A stretch of 32,813 bases of DNA from IMG/VR virus record IMGVR_UViG_3300005253_003496, positions 1-32,813 of that record; one strand, written 5' to 3'. Below are positions 23,546-30,139 of this stretch, one piece after another; the first letter of the stretch is position 1, and every line of letters begins with the position of its first letter. Position numbers and translations under genes: made by a program. The DNA is from a virus. The notes under the pieces are model-generated. The model saw only the letters and a list, made by a program, of their open reading frames with translations, was not told the DNA's origin and ran no database searches.

Positions 23546-23585
23546 TTACCACTCCCTTTAAGACATTGGTCAGCTGGGCTTATGC

Positions 23586-23963
23586 TCAGCCAGATTTCTT
23601 ACTATCTACCGAATGCCGCGCTGCCGATTCCGCAAGCGCATTGGTCAGGCGCTGCACCGACACCCGATCCTCCTCAGGGAGGGACCGATAGTTATCCAGT
23701 ACCACTGATTCCCGTTCACTGAGTCCCTCCACTGGTCTCGGCATCCGTTGCCCTGTCAGTACGTACATCACATCAAATCCAAGAGATGCGAGCCCAGCGA
23801 GCTTATCGCTTGGAATTGCAATGACCTTCTCCCAGCGCCCCACCGTTTTGAGATTCACGCCCAGGGCGTGAGCGATGTCCTGCTGGTCGAGCCCAAGAGC
23901 CTTCCTTTCTTCACGCAAGCGCGAACAGACAGAAAAGTCTTTTTCCTGTTGCGCAATGGTCAT
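23586..23963 (-). CDS. Prophage repressor, Cro/CI-type helix-turn-helix
   Basis: The 125-aa protein has an HTH_3 domain at about residues 13-68: RLREERKALGLDQQDIAHALGV, with recognition helix around NLKTVGRWEKV. A LASLGFDVMYVLTGQR segment follows, typical of short Pseudomonas phage regulators. The C-terminal part (ERESVVLDNYRSLPEEDRVSVQRL) is helical and suited to dimer formation. It lacks a CI-type peptidase domain, so it would not be cleaved by RecA, much as P2 C is not. It is divergent from the early operon, and operator candidate O1 covers its own start codon. AGGA lies 7 bases before the ATG. It holds the lysogenic state and likely leads the leftward cargo operon. Confidence 0.9.
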   Translation of the reverse strand: MTIAQQEKDFSVCSRLREERKALGLDQQDIAHALGVNLKTVGRWEKVIAIPSDKLAGLASLGFDVMYVLTGQRMPRPVEGLSERESVVLDNYRSLPEEDRVSVQRLTNALAESAARHSVDSKKSG

Positions 23964-23977
23964 ATATGTCCTATATT
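23949..23977 (+). promoter_or_regulatory. Early (lytic) promoter candidate
   Basis: -35 box TTGCGC at 23949-23954, 17-base spacer, -10 box TATATT at 23972-23977, pointing into the early operon. The predicted start is near 23984. Operator candidate O1 fills the spacer, so bound repressor would block RNA polymerase. This is the best sigma70-type match in the divergent region. Confidence 0.55.
23958..23971. promoter_or_regulatory. Operator candidate O1
   Basis: GGTCAT-AT-ATGTCC, an inverted repeat with one mismatch, sharing its ATGTCC half with O2. It sits between the early -35 and -10 boxes and overlaps the repressor start codon, so one bound repressor could block both early transcription and its own expression. 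Centre-to-centre distance to O2 is 42 bp, about four helical turns. Confidence 0.6.
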
Positions 23978-23997
23978 CGTCTTACAGAGTTGCACGG

Positions 23998-24015
23998 AAG
24001 GACATAAATGTCCTT
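23998..24015. promoter_or_regulatory. Operator candidate O2
   Basis: AAGGACATAAATGTCCTT, with perfect 8-base arms around AA. It lies about 14-31 bases downstream of the predicted early transcription start. It is the strongest palindrome in the control region and shares the GGACAT/ATGTCC half-site with O1, pointing to a dimeric repressor that binds both sites cooperatively on one DNA face. Confidence 0.7.
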
Positions 24016-24074
24016 CTCCTGAAGGGAGCCGCCCAAGCTCCAAACATCTTACACATTGCAAGGAATCCTAAGAC

Positions 24075-24263
24075 ATGGCCAACCAAAACGCCACCGCTTT
24101 GCGCTCTCCCTCCCCACGCGGGTGCAGCAAACCGTTGATGACCCACCTCACCGCCGAAGAGCGCGCACAGCTCACCAGCCTCGCAGACGCAGAAATGCGC
24201 TCCCTGGCGGCCATGGCGCGTGTGCTGATCGTGCAAGGCATGGCCAGCCGTGCCAGCGCTTAA
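24075..24263 (+). CDS. Small protein, possible ribbon-helix-helix regulator (Cox position)
   Basis: The 62-aa first gene of the early operon. The second half, LTAEERAQLTSLADAEMRSL then AAMARVLIVQGM, looks like the two helices of an Arc/CopG ribbon-helix-helix domain; the preceding strand is short (CSKPLMTHL). P2 has the Cox switch/excision factor in this position, so a role in the lytic switch or excision is plausible but only from context. ATG at 24075 follows AGGAATCC. A 39-base gap leads to the next gene. Confidence 0.6.
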   Translation: MANQNATALRSPSPRGCSKPLMTHLTAEERAQLTSLADAEMRSLAAMARVLIVQGMASRASA

Positions 24264-24302
24264 CACACGTTACTACTGGCTGCCGAAGAGGGATAACAGA
24301 AG

Positions 24303-24773
24303 ATGAGCCGCGTAATTCTTGAAACTCGACGCCAAGTAGTAAGCGCCATCATCCGTGCTTACCCCGGCGGCCGTGAGGGCGCTGCGGGTTTGCTGGGGCT
24401 CTCGCTCAAGCAGTTTGATAACCACGCCTACGAAAACAACGGGCACCGGCCGCTGGATGATTCACAGGTGGCAGCGATGGAGGCCGTGACCAATACCACC
24501 TTTCTGGTGGACTACATCTGCCAGCAATTCAGCGGCTACTTCGTGCACATGCCCGCCGCCGAACTCTTGGACAACATCGACCTACATCAACGCAGCCTGC
24601 GCACCTCCAGCCGCAGCGGCAAAGTCGATCAGTACATCGCCAAAGCACTGGAAGACGGCGAGATATCTGAACGCGAAAAGCTAGAAATACTCGCCCTGCA
24701 CGCCAAGCACCTGTCAGAGCGCCACGGCCAAGTACTGGCCACCATCAACTTGCACACCCGTAAAGAGGATTAA
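24303..24773 (+). CDS. YmfL/CII-like phage regulatory protein
   Basis: The 156-aa protein is typical of the YmfL-type putative regulators of Pseudomonas prophages. It has an ETRRQVVSAIIRAYPGGREG N-terminus, LGLSLKQFDNHAYENNG, RPLDDSQVAAMEA, then LVDYICQQFSGYFVHMP and the C-terminal VDQYIAKALEDGEISEREK helices. The first ~70 residues look like a DNA-binding helix-turn-helix. The family is thought to act in the lysis-lysogeny choice, like CII. ATG at 24303 follows GAGGGATAAC. Three bases separate its stop from the next start, so it is co-translated with the antirepressor. Confidence 0.85.
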   Translation: MSRVILETRRQVVSAIIRAYPGGREGAAGLLGLSLKQFDNHAYENNGHRPLDDSQVAAMEAVTNTTFLVDYICQQFSGYFVHMPAAELLDNIDLHQRSLRTSSRSGKVDQYIAKALEDGEISEREKLEILALHAKHLSERHGQVLATINLHTRKED

Positions 24774-24776
24774 CCC

Positions 24777-25328
24777 GTGAATACAACTACCGCTCTGATT
24801 CCTGTTTTCAATGGTGAGCTTGATGGCCGTCAGCAACACCTATGTAACGCTCAGGATCTGCACCAGCACCTTGCCGTTAGCACCCGTTTTAATGACTGGG
24901 TCAGCCGCCGAATCGAGCAATATGGATTCATCGAAGACGAGGACTTTTACTCAGTTTTGAGTAAAAGTGAGGGTGGCAGGCCTTCCGTTGAGTACCACTT
25001 GACGCTCGATATGGCCAAAGAACTCGCCATGGTCGAAAACAACGAACAGGGCCGTCAGGTTCGCCGTTACTTCATCAGCATGGAGCGCGAAGCACGCGAA
25101 AGCCGGGGGGCGTCTTACCTGTCCGTTTCACAACAGCTCACCATTCACAAGCAAGTGCCCCGCCTGCTGGCGTTACTCAAGAGCGAGACCATCCCGGCAG
25201 TGCGCCAAACCTTGCACGCTCAGCTGGTGCAGCACTGCCACTTGCTAGCCATACCGGTGCCAGCACTGGAGCAGATCGGGCGCAGCGGCCAAAGCGCCAC
25301 CGGAGAGTTATTCCCGGAGGTGCCATGA
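24777..25328 (+). CDS. AntA/AntB-type antirepressor
   Basis: The 183-aa product contains an AntA/AntB domain at about residues 10-110: LCNAQDLHQHLAVSTRFNDWV, RRIEQYGFIEDEDFYS, GGRPSVEYHLTLDMAKELAMVENN, EQGRQVRRYFISMER (each within the conserved core). Phage antirepressors of this group inactivate repressors and favour lytic growth. The C-terminal ~70 residues (LTIHKQVPRLLALLKSE onward) are helical and vary in the family. It starts with GTG at 24777, three bases after the YmfL-like stop. The stop overlaps the ogr start (ATGA at 25325). Its target here could be the 23586-23963 repressor; this is untested. Confidence 0.87.
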   Translation: MNTTTALIPVFNGELDGRQQHLCNAQDLHQHLAVSTRFNDWVSRRIEQYGFIEDEDFYSVLSKSEGGRPSVEYHLTLDMAKELAMVENNEQGRQVRRYFISMEREARESRGASYLSVSQQLTIHKQVPRLLALLKSETIPAVRQTLHAQLVQHCHLLAIPVPALEQIGRSGQSATGELFPEVP

Positions 25329-25645
25329 CAGCCCCAAACCACGGCGGCTACCGCTGCCTTTGCCCTGCATGCGGTGAGCCTATGTTCATCCGCAAGAGCG
25401 AAAAGCAAACCCCGATCTTCCAGACCATGTATGCGCGGTGCAGCAACATGGTCTGCGGAGCGAGCTACGTAGGGGCGCTGGAGTGGCAGTACACGCTTTC
25501 GCCGTCGGGGCTTCCGGCGCCAAAGGTAGAGCTGCCGCTCTCGCCCACCAAGCAGCGGTTACAAGCCATGCAGGATATGGCGCCCAGCGCCAACACAGAT
25601 CAACTCACATTTCTTGAGCAGCTCGACCAGGAGGCCAACGCATGA
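25325..25645 (+). CDS. ogr: Late-gene transcription activator, Ogr/Delta zinc finger
   Basis: The 106-aa protein has the Ogr/Delta signature: C13-x2-C16, 22 residues, C39-x4-C44, with the arginine-rich IRKSEKQTP stretch and a Tyr before the second Cys pair (MYARCSNMVCGASYVG). In P2 and P4 this zinc protein binds near -55 of late promoters and contacts the RNA polymerase alpha subunit. P2 Ogr is 72 aa, so this one carries a ~35-residue C-terminal tail. In P2 the gene follows D; here it lies in the early operon between the antirepressor and an unknown gene. The 15-base motif at 1806, 8279 and 14593 is its likely target. Confidence 0.9.
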   Translation: MTAPNHGGYRCLCPACGEPMFIRKSEKQTPIFQTMYARCSNMVCGASYVGALEWQYTLSPSGLPAPKVELPLSPTKQRLQAMQDMAPSANTDQLTFLEQLDQEANA

Positions 25646-25998
25646 ACGCCATACCGCAGGATTACCAGGACGACATGCAGAGCGCAGCGCTGGCCTACAT
25701 GCAGCGCCACCAGGCAGAGCACTTGGGGTCGAGTCAGGCACTGATTAACCGCGCTGCTGACCACCTGGAATGCGCGCTCGGCGTTGGCCGCCCACTAGCT
25801 GAAAAGCTAGTGCTGCGCGCCTATGGCGAATTGCACAGTGCAGAGCAGCCGTACCGCGTTGATCTCGAAAGCACCAGCCCGCACACAGTTGCGCTGGTAG
25901 ACACCCGCACGGGTTTAACCCACGCCGTGCCGGCAGAGCTGATTGCCCGTTACCTGATTGCTACACCCCGGCGTAAACGGCTAACCGCCGTCAACTGA
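25642..25998 (+). CDS. Unrecognised 118-aa early protein
   Basis: I do not recognise it. The N-terminal two thirds are helical (DDMQSAALAYMQRHQAEHLG, INRAADHLECALGVGRPLAE), followed by strands (RVDLESTSPHTVALVDTRTG) and a basic end (TPRRKRLTAVN). There is no Cys or membrane segment. The start overlaps the ogr stop (ATGA), so it is translated in the same operon. The context suggests an early accessory or regulatory role. Confidence 0.75.
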   Translation: MNAIPQDYQDDMQSAALAYMQRHQAEHLGSSQALINRAADHLECALGVGRPLAEKLVLRAYGELHSAEQPYRVDLESTSPHTVALVDTRTGLTHAVPAELIARYLIATPRRKRLTAVN

Positions 25999-26061
25999 CC
26001 CCCAAACAACCCAGCCCTTGCCCGCTTTACGTGGGTAGGGGGGAGCTGCACCCAGAGCACG

Positions 26062-26379
26062 GTGAACCACATGCAAAACCAGACGCACCAAGCCACACCC
26101 AAACCTCAGCCGCGTTGCTGTGGCATCACCCTCAGCGAGCACCTGAGCACCCTGCCCGCCTTACAGCACGCCGCTGGCAAGCACCCCATGCTGCAGGACT
26201 GGCTGCAGCACATGCTGACCGAAGCCGCAAAGCAGGATCGCACCATGCTCTATTGGTATGCCTCGCGCGCCGACGGTTATCTGCTGGGTGTAGGTGCCGG
26301 TGGCAACTTGCGCGTAACCAGCGAGATGCTTGAGCTGGGCCAACTGTGCCGCCGCCTGAAAGCGGAGCCAGCACAGTGA
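26062..26379 (+). CDS. Unrecognised 105-aa early protein before the primase
   Basis: Not recognised. The sequence has a Gln/Thr/Pro-rich N-terminus, then a helical middle (LSEHLSTLPALQHAAGKHPM, LQDWLQHMLTEAAKQDRTM) and a YWYASRADGYLLGVGAGGNLR strand pair. The start could be GTG at 26062 or ATG at 26071. Its stop overlaps the primase GTG (GTGA at 26376), so it is probably coupled to the primase, and it may help replication. Confidence 0.7.
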   Translation: MNHMQNQTHQATPKPQPRCCGITLSEHLSTLPALQHAAGKHPMLQDWLQHMLTEAAKQDRTMLYWYASRADGYLLGVGAGGNLRVTSEMLELGQLCRRLKAEPAQ

Positions 26380-29138
26380 GAGAGATGCCTGCAGACCTGC
26401 ACAAAGAAGTACTCAAAAACCTTGAACGCGATTACAAGCTGGTGCCAGCTAAAGGCACGAACTGGCTGCGCAAGGGTGTATGCCCCAAATGCAACGGCGG
26501 TAAATCCCGTGAGGCGTCGCTTTTCGCCCATGCGCAATCGCCCTGGGTGCTCATGTGCGGCCGTGGCAAGTGCAATGAGCAGCTGCACATCAAAGAGGTA
26601 TACAAAGACCTGTTTGAAGACGTCAGCAGCCGTCACCCGGCAACGCCAGACAACCCCGCCGCCAGCGCAGATGCTTACCTCACTTTTAACCGCGGCTTTG
26701 ACCCGCTATTGATCCGCGGCTGGTACACGCAAGAGAGCTACTTCGACCGCCGCTTGAACGAAGGCAGCGCCACCGTGCGCTTTGAGCTACCAGAGGGTGG
26801 CTACTGGGAACGCCTGATCGACAAGGCCAGCCGCTTTGGCGGCATGAAAGCGCGGTTCAAGCCGGGCTGGAGCTACAAGGGCAAATGCTGGGTACCACCC
26901 TGTGTGGATTTGCTTGAGGTAAAAGAACTGTGGATTGTTGAGGGCATCTTCGACGCCATCGCCCTGCTGCACCACGGCATTGCGGCTGTCTCGATGATGA
27001 GCTCGGCCCCCTTCCCTGACAAATTTCTGCAGGAGCTGGCCACGCTACGTGAGGCCAAAGGTCTCAAACTGCCCAAACTGGTATGGGCGCTGGATAACGA
27101 GCAATCAGCACACGCCGGCATCCGCAGATACGCACCCCGCGCAGAAGAGCTGGGCTATCGCAACAGCGCCGCCCAGATCCCGCAACGCGGTGGCCGAAAG
27201 CTGGATTGGAACGAGCTGCACCAGCTGCGCTGGGCCACCATCGATGACGACGCCAAGCGCAAAGAGAAAATTGAAAAGGATCTGCGCGAAGCCCGCCACC
27301 ACGGCGATTTGCTGCTGGCTGAGAGTGCCAGCGATTACGGCATGCTCATGTACAGCTGGAAAGAGCGCCAAGAGTTCCCGTTTGTATATGCCCACTGCCT
27401 GTACTGGTTCAAGCTCGATTTAAAAAAATACAACGACGCTCGCAGCGCGTTAGACGACAGCGAGCGCCCAGAAGACAGGTTGCTTAGCGAGAAGCAAAAG
27501 CGCGACCGTGCCTTGCGCTTGGCCGGCGGTGTGGTAGAGCTGGCCAACTGCTCATTCCAGGCCCTGTACTACCAACGCAACCTGGTCACCGATGAGGCCT
27601 GGTATTACCTGCGCATCGACTTTCCACACGATGGCGGCACTGTAAAAGCCACCTTCACCAGCGGCCAGCTGGCAGCAGCTGCGGAGTTCAAAAAGCGCCT
27701 GCTGCACGTGGCCACCGGCGCCATGTACACCGGCAGCGGCGGCCAGCTCGATCATCTCATGCGCAAGCAGCTATATGGCCTCAAGGTGGTCGAAACCATC
27801 GATTACATGGGCTACAGCAAAGAGCACAAAGCCTACGTTTTCGGCGATGTGGCCGTGCGCAACGGGCAGGTGTATCACGCCAACGATGAAGACTTTTTCG
27901 ATATGGGCAACACCCGTCTCAAGACCCTGCAGCGCTCGATAAAGCTGCACCTAGAAACACGCCCCACGCACTACACCGAAGAATGGCTGCACCGCGTTTG
28001 GCTGTGCTTTGGGGCCAAAGGGCTCATCACCCTCGCCTTTTGGTTGGGCTCAACGCTGGCAGAGCAGATCCGTGGCGTGCACAAGTCATTCCCGTTTCTA
28101 GAGCTAACAGGCGAAGCCGGCGCGGGTAAGTCCACCCTCATCAACCTCATCTGGAAGATGTTTGGCCGGCCAGACGACGAAGGCAAAGACCCATCCAAGG
28201 GCAGCGCAGCAGGTCGCCGCCGCTGGATGGGCCAAGTGTCTAACCAGCCCGTGGTGCTGCTAGAAGCCGACCGCAACGACCCCAACGCCGCCAGCAATGG
28301 CCGCCCCAAAAAAGCCTACGACTGGGACGAGCTCAAGCCCCTGTACAACGGTGGCAGCTTGGGTGTAACCGGCGTAAAGACGGCAGGCAACGAAACCTAC
28401 GAGCCACCCTTTCGCGGCAGTATCGTCATCAGCCAGAACGCCGCTGTAAGCGCACACGAAGCGATCCTCACCCGACTGGTAAAAGTGCTACTGCTGCGCC
28501 CTGAAGCCACCCCAGCAAGCCGTGAGGCAGCGGCAGCGCTCGAGCAAATGCAAGTCGAGCAGCTGAGCCACTTCATGGTCAAGGTCATGACGAAAGAGCA
28601 GGCGCTAATGGAATGCTTCACCAAGGCATTCCGCGCGCATGAAATCGTGTTGCGCGGCGTTAAAGAGATCCGCGTCGAACGCATTATCAAAAACCACGCT
28701 CAGCTCATGGCCCTGATCGACTGCCTGGGCATGGTCTGCCCCCTCACCCAGCAACAGATCAACGATAGCCACGCCGAGTGCATCAGCATGGCCATCGAGC
28801 GCCAGTTTGCCATCAGCGCAGACCACCCCGGCGTTGCGCAGTTTTGGGATGTGTACGACTACCTCGAATCCGAGCGCGAAGACGGCATGGTCAACCACCA
28901 CCGCGACGACGGCCTCATTGCCATTCACATCAACGAGTTTGTGCGCCTGGCCGCAGAACATCGCCAGGAGCTGCCCAGTGCCAGCGATCTGCGCAACTGG
29001 CTACCCGATAGCAGCAGCCGCAAGTACCTGGGCCAGCGTTCCGTAAACAGTCGAATCCGTGAGCGGCAGAACCAGCACCGCAGCGGGTTTGATAACCACA
29101 AACCCCTCACCGTTCGGTGTTGGGTGTTTCAAGCCTGA
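26376..29138 (+). CDS. Replication protein: zinc-finger/TOPRIM primase fused to P-loop helicase
   Basis: A 920-aa multidomain replication protein. A zinc ribbon at residues 36-66 (C36-P-K-C39 ... C61-G-R-G-K-C66) resembles DnaG-type CHC2 fingers. A TOPRIM-like primase core lies at about 180-270, with WIVEGIFDAIAL near 186 and VWALDN near 239. A helicase-type P-loop is near residue 579 (ELTGEAGAGKSTL), with a Walker B-like VVLLEADRND near 626 and a sensor-like SIVISQNA near 690. P2 replicates with the rolling-circle protein A; this gene replaces it, so replication probably follows another mode. GTG at 26376, with GGAG 8 bases upstream, overlaps the previous stop; ATG at 26385 is the alternative. 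The domain order recalls P4 alpha, but similarity was not tested. Confidence 0.88.
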   Translation: MREMPADLHKEVLKNLERDYKLVPAKGTNWLRKGVCPKCNGGKSREASLFAHAQSPWVLMCGRGKCNEQLHIKEVYKDLFEDVSSRHPATPDNPAASADAYLTFNRGFDPLLIRGWYTQESYFDRRLNEGSATVRFELPEGGYWERLIDKASRFGGMKARFKPGWSYKGKCWVPPCVDLLEVKELWIVEGIFDAIALLHHGIAAVSMMSSAPFPDKFLQELATLREAKGLKLPKLVWALDNEQSAHAGIRRYAPRAEELGYRNSAAQIPQRGGRKLDWNELHQLRWATIDDDAKRKEKIEKDLREARHHGDLLLAESASDYGMLMYSWKERQEFPFVYAHCLYWFKLDLKKYNDARSALDDSERPEDRLLSEKQKRDRALRLAGGVVELANCSFQALYYQRNLVTDEAWYYLRIDFPHDGGTVKATFTSGQLAAAAEFKKRLLHVATGAMYTGSGGQLDHLMRKQLYGLKVVETIDYMGYSKEHKAYVFGDVAVRNGQVYHANDEDFFDMGNTRLKTLQRSIKLHLETRPTHYTEEWLHRVWLCFGAKGLITLAFWLGSTLAEQIRGVHKSFPFLELTGEAGAGKSTLINLIWKMFGRPDDEGKDPSKGSAAGRRRWMGQVSNQPVVLLEADRNDPNAASNGRPKKAYDWDELKPLYNGGSLGVTGVKTAGNETYEPPFRGSIVISQNAAVSAHEAILTRLVKVLLLRPEATPASREAAAALEQMQVEQLSHFMVKVMTKEQALMECFTKAFRAHEIVLRGVKEIRVERIIKNHAQLMALIDCLGMVCPLTQQQINDSHAECISMAIERQFAISADHPGVAQFWDVYDYLESEREDGMVNHHRDDGLIAIHINEFVRLAAEHRQELPSASDLRNWLPDSSSRKYLGQRSVNSRIRERQNQHRSGFDNHKPLTVRCWVFQA

Positions 29139-29178
29139 CCGGCGCGGCAACGCCGGCCACCACACAAAGGAGAGCACC
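29139..29178 (+). promoter_or_regulatory. Leader cassette 1: CGGCAA-loop hairpin plus ribosome site
   Basis: CCGGCG, loop CGGCAA, CGCCGG (29139-29156), then AAAGGAGAGCACC directly before ATG at 29179. The hairpin begins one base after the primase stop. It has no T-run, so it is not a standard terminator. The loop and ribosome site are repeated before the genes at 29349 and 30140. Confidence 0.65.
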
Positions 29179-29301
29179 ATGCAACCCAACCACCGCACTC
29201 AAAACCTAGCCAGCCTGGCCGGCAGCGCACTGCTGATGGCCCTGCTGATCACCCTCGGCTACTACGTGCCAGACGGCCTAATCGCCCTGGCCCACAAGTG
29301 A
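29179..29301 (+). CDS. 40-aa single-helix membrane peptide
   Basis: A small protein of 40 aa with one hydrophobic segment at about residues 12-33 (LAGSALLMALLITLGYYVP), a basic N-terminus and a short LIALAHK tail. Function unknown. The call rests on the strong ribosome site (AAAGGAGAGCACC) and on the repeated leader layout, which encloses this gene exactly. The longer open frame upstream (from 29059) lies inside the primase gene and the hairpin and is not used. Confidence 0.7.
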   Translation: MQPNHRTQNLASLAGSALLMALLITLGYYVPDGLIALAHK

Positions 29302-29306
29302 TACAC

Positions 29307-29348
29307 GCCCCAGCGCGGCAACGCTGGGGCAACTCAAAGGAGAGCACC
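29307..29348 (+). promoter_or_regulatory. Leader cassette 2: CGGCAA-loop hairpin plus ribosome site
   Basis: GCCCCAGCG, loop CGGCAA, CGCTGGGGC (29307-29330), a perfect 9-bp stem, then AAAGGAGAGCACC and ATG at 29349. The stem bases differ from cassette 1 but pair correctly. This compensatory change points to selection on RNA structure rather than on sequence. Confidence 0.7.
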
Positions 29349-29729
29349 ATGCAAACAATCGCAAACCATTCAGAAGAGCTGGCCCAGCAGCGCACCGCCG
29401 AAAGCCTCTACAGAAAAATGCAGGTAATGCAGCACCAACGCGCAGCTGTGCAGGCATCCGGTCTGCCGGCACTGCGCCGCCTGGTCAACACCGCTCAGGG
29501 CAACAGCAGCCAGAGCGCCGTGGTCGGGCGCTTCCTACTGGGCCTGTACAACGCCCCCACGTTCCCGTTCACCCTCACCGAGCTGCGCGCACTCGACCAG
29601 GAGCTGCACAGCGACTGCATGGCAGTGCTAATGATGGATTGGTCACCAGAGCGCGAAGTGCACGAGATGATCGAGGGCGGACATTACATTTTTCAAAGCC
29701 TGGTTGCGCGCTGGGGGGATCGGTCATGA
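29349..29729 (+). CDS. DUF7673-like small phage protein
   Basis: A 126-aa protein resembling the uncharacterised DUF7673 group of Pseudomonas mobile elements: GLPALRRLVNTAQGNSSQSA, VVGRFLLGLYNAPTFPFTLTE, LRALDQELHSDCMAVLMMD and a C-terminal W. No catalytic motif is visible. The ATG at 29349 belongs to leader cassette 2; the upstream frame (from 29298) crosses the hairpin. Its stop overlaps the next start (ATGA at 29726). The family name is from memory. Confidence 0.75.
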   Translation: MQTIANHSEELAQQRTAESLYRKMQVMQHQRAAVQASGLPALRRLVNTAQGNSSQSAVVGRFLLGLYNAPTFPFTLTELRALDQELHSDCMAVLMMDWSPEREVHEMIEGGHYIFQSLVARWGDRS

Positions 29730-30079
29730 ACCTGCACTTGATATCAGGCCCGGAAGGGTCCGGCAAAACTACGATGCTCCGCAACCTGATGCGTGAATCC
29801 ACCGGCGAGGTCATGCAAAGCGATCCCGGCCGCTGCACGATGGCTGGACTGGCGAGGCTCGTGCGCATGAGTTTCACAGACCCGCAGGTCAAACTAGTGG
29901 TTTTCGACGGAGTGAATTCAGAGCAGTTGTTCGAGCTGACAAGACTGAGCAGGAGTCTGAACGGTCGCAAGGATCTAACCATAGCCGCCGCACTGGCCTG
30001 CTATGTACAGGCCCCGGACTACCAGTTCGAGAACCTGAAAATATCTCACCTGCCAGCTCGGCAACCCCAGCCAGTCTGA
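29726..30079 (+). CDS. Small P-loop NTPase-like protein
   Basis: A 117-aa protein with a clear Walker A at residues 7-16 (GPEGSGKTTM) directly after the first strand (MNLHLIS), and a Walker-B-like LVVFDGV around residue 55. It ends after a third strand (LTIAAALAC), so it is a minimal P-loop fold, about the size of the core of an AAA or KAP-like ATPase without its helical parts. Substrate unknown. The ATG overlaps the DUF7673-like stop. It may work with that gene; no transport or terminase-like features are seen. Confidence 0.72.
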   Translation: MNLHLISGPEGSGKTTMLRNLMRESTGEVMQSDPGRCTMAGLARLVRMSFTDPQVKLVVFDGVNSEQLFELTRLSRSLNGRKDLTIAAALACYVQAPDYQFENLKISHLPARQPQPV

Positions 30080-30081
30080 GC

Positions 30082-30117
30082 AAAAAAAAGCCCCGGCGAG
30101 CGGCAACTCACCAGGGC
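30082..30117 (-). terminator. Hairpin with T-run on the minus strand (also leader cassette 3)
   Basis: On the + strand an 8-A run (30082-30089) comes before GCCCCGGCGAG, loop CGGCAA, CTCACCAGGGC (two mismatches). Read on the minus strand this is a GC-rich hairpin followed by eight T, the form of a rho-independent terminator. It would stop antisense transcription entering from the right. On the + strand the same hairpin heads the third leader cassette. Confidence 0.55.
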
Positions 30118-30139
30118 CAACCACAGAAAGGAGAGCACC
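30090..30139 (+). promoter_or_regulatory. Leader cassette 3: CGGCAA-loop hairpin plus ribosome site
   Basis: Hairpin 30090-30117 with the same CGGCAA loop as cassettes 1 and 2, then AAAGGAGAGCACC and ATG at 30140. The stem is 11 positions with two mismatches. Confidence 0.62.

Noticed and set aside
23546-24074. LexA/SOS box controlling induction
   Set aside because: No convincing CTG-N10-CAG site was seen in the control region, and the repressor lacks a self-cleavage domain.
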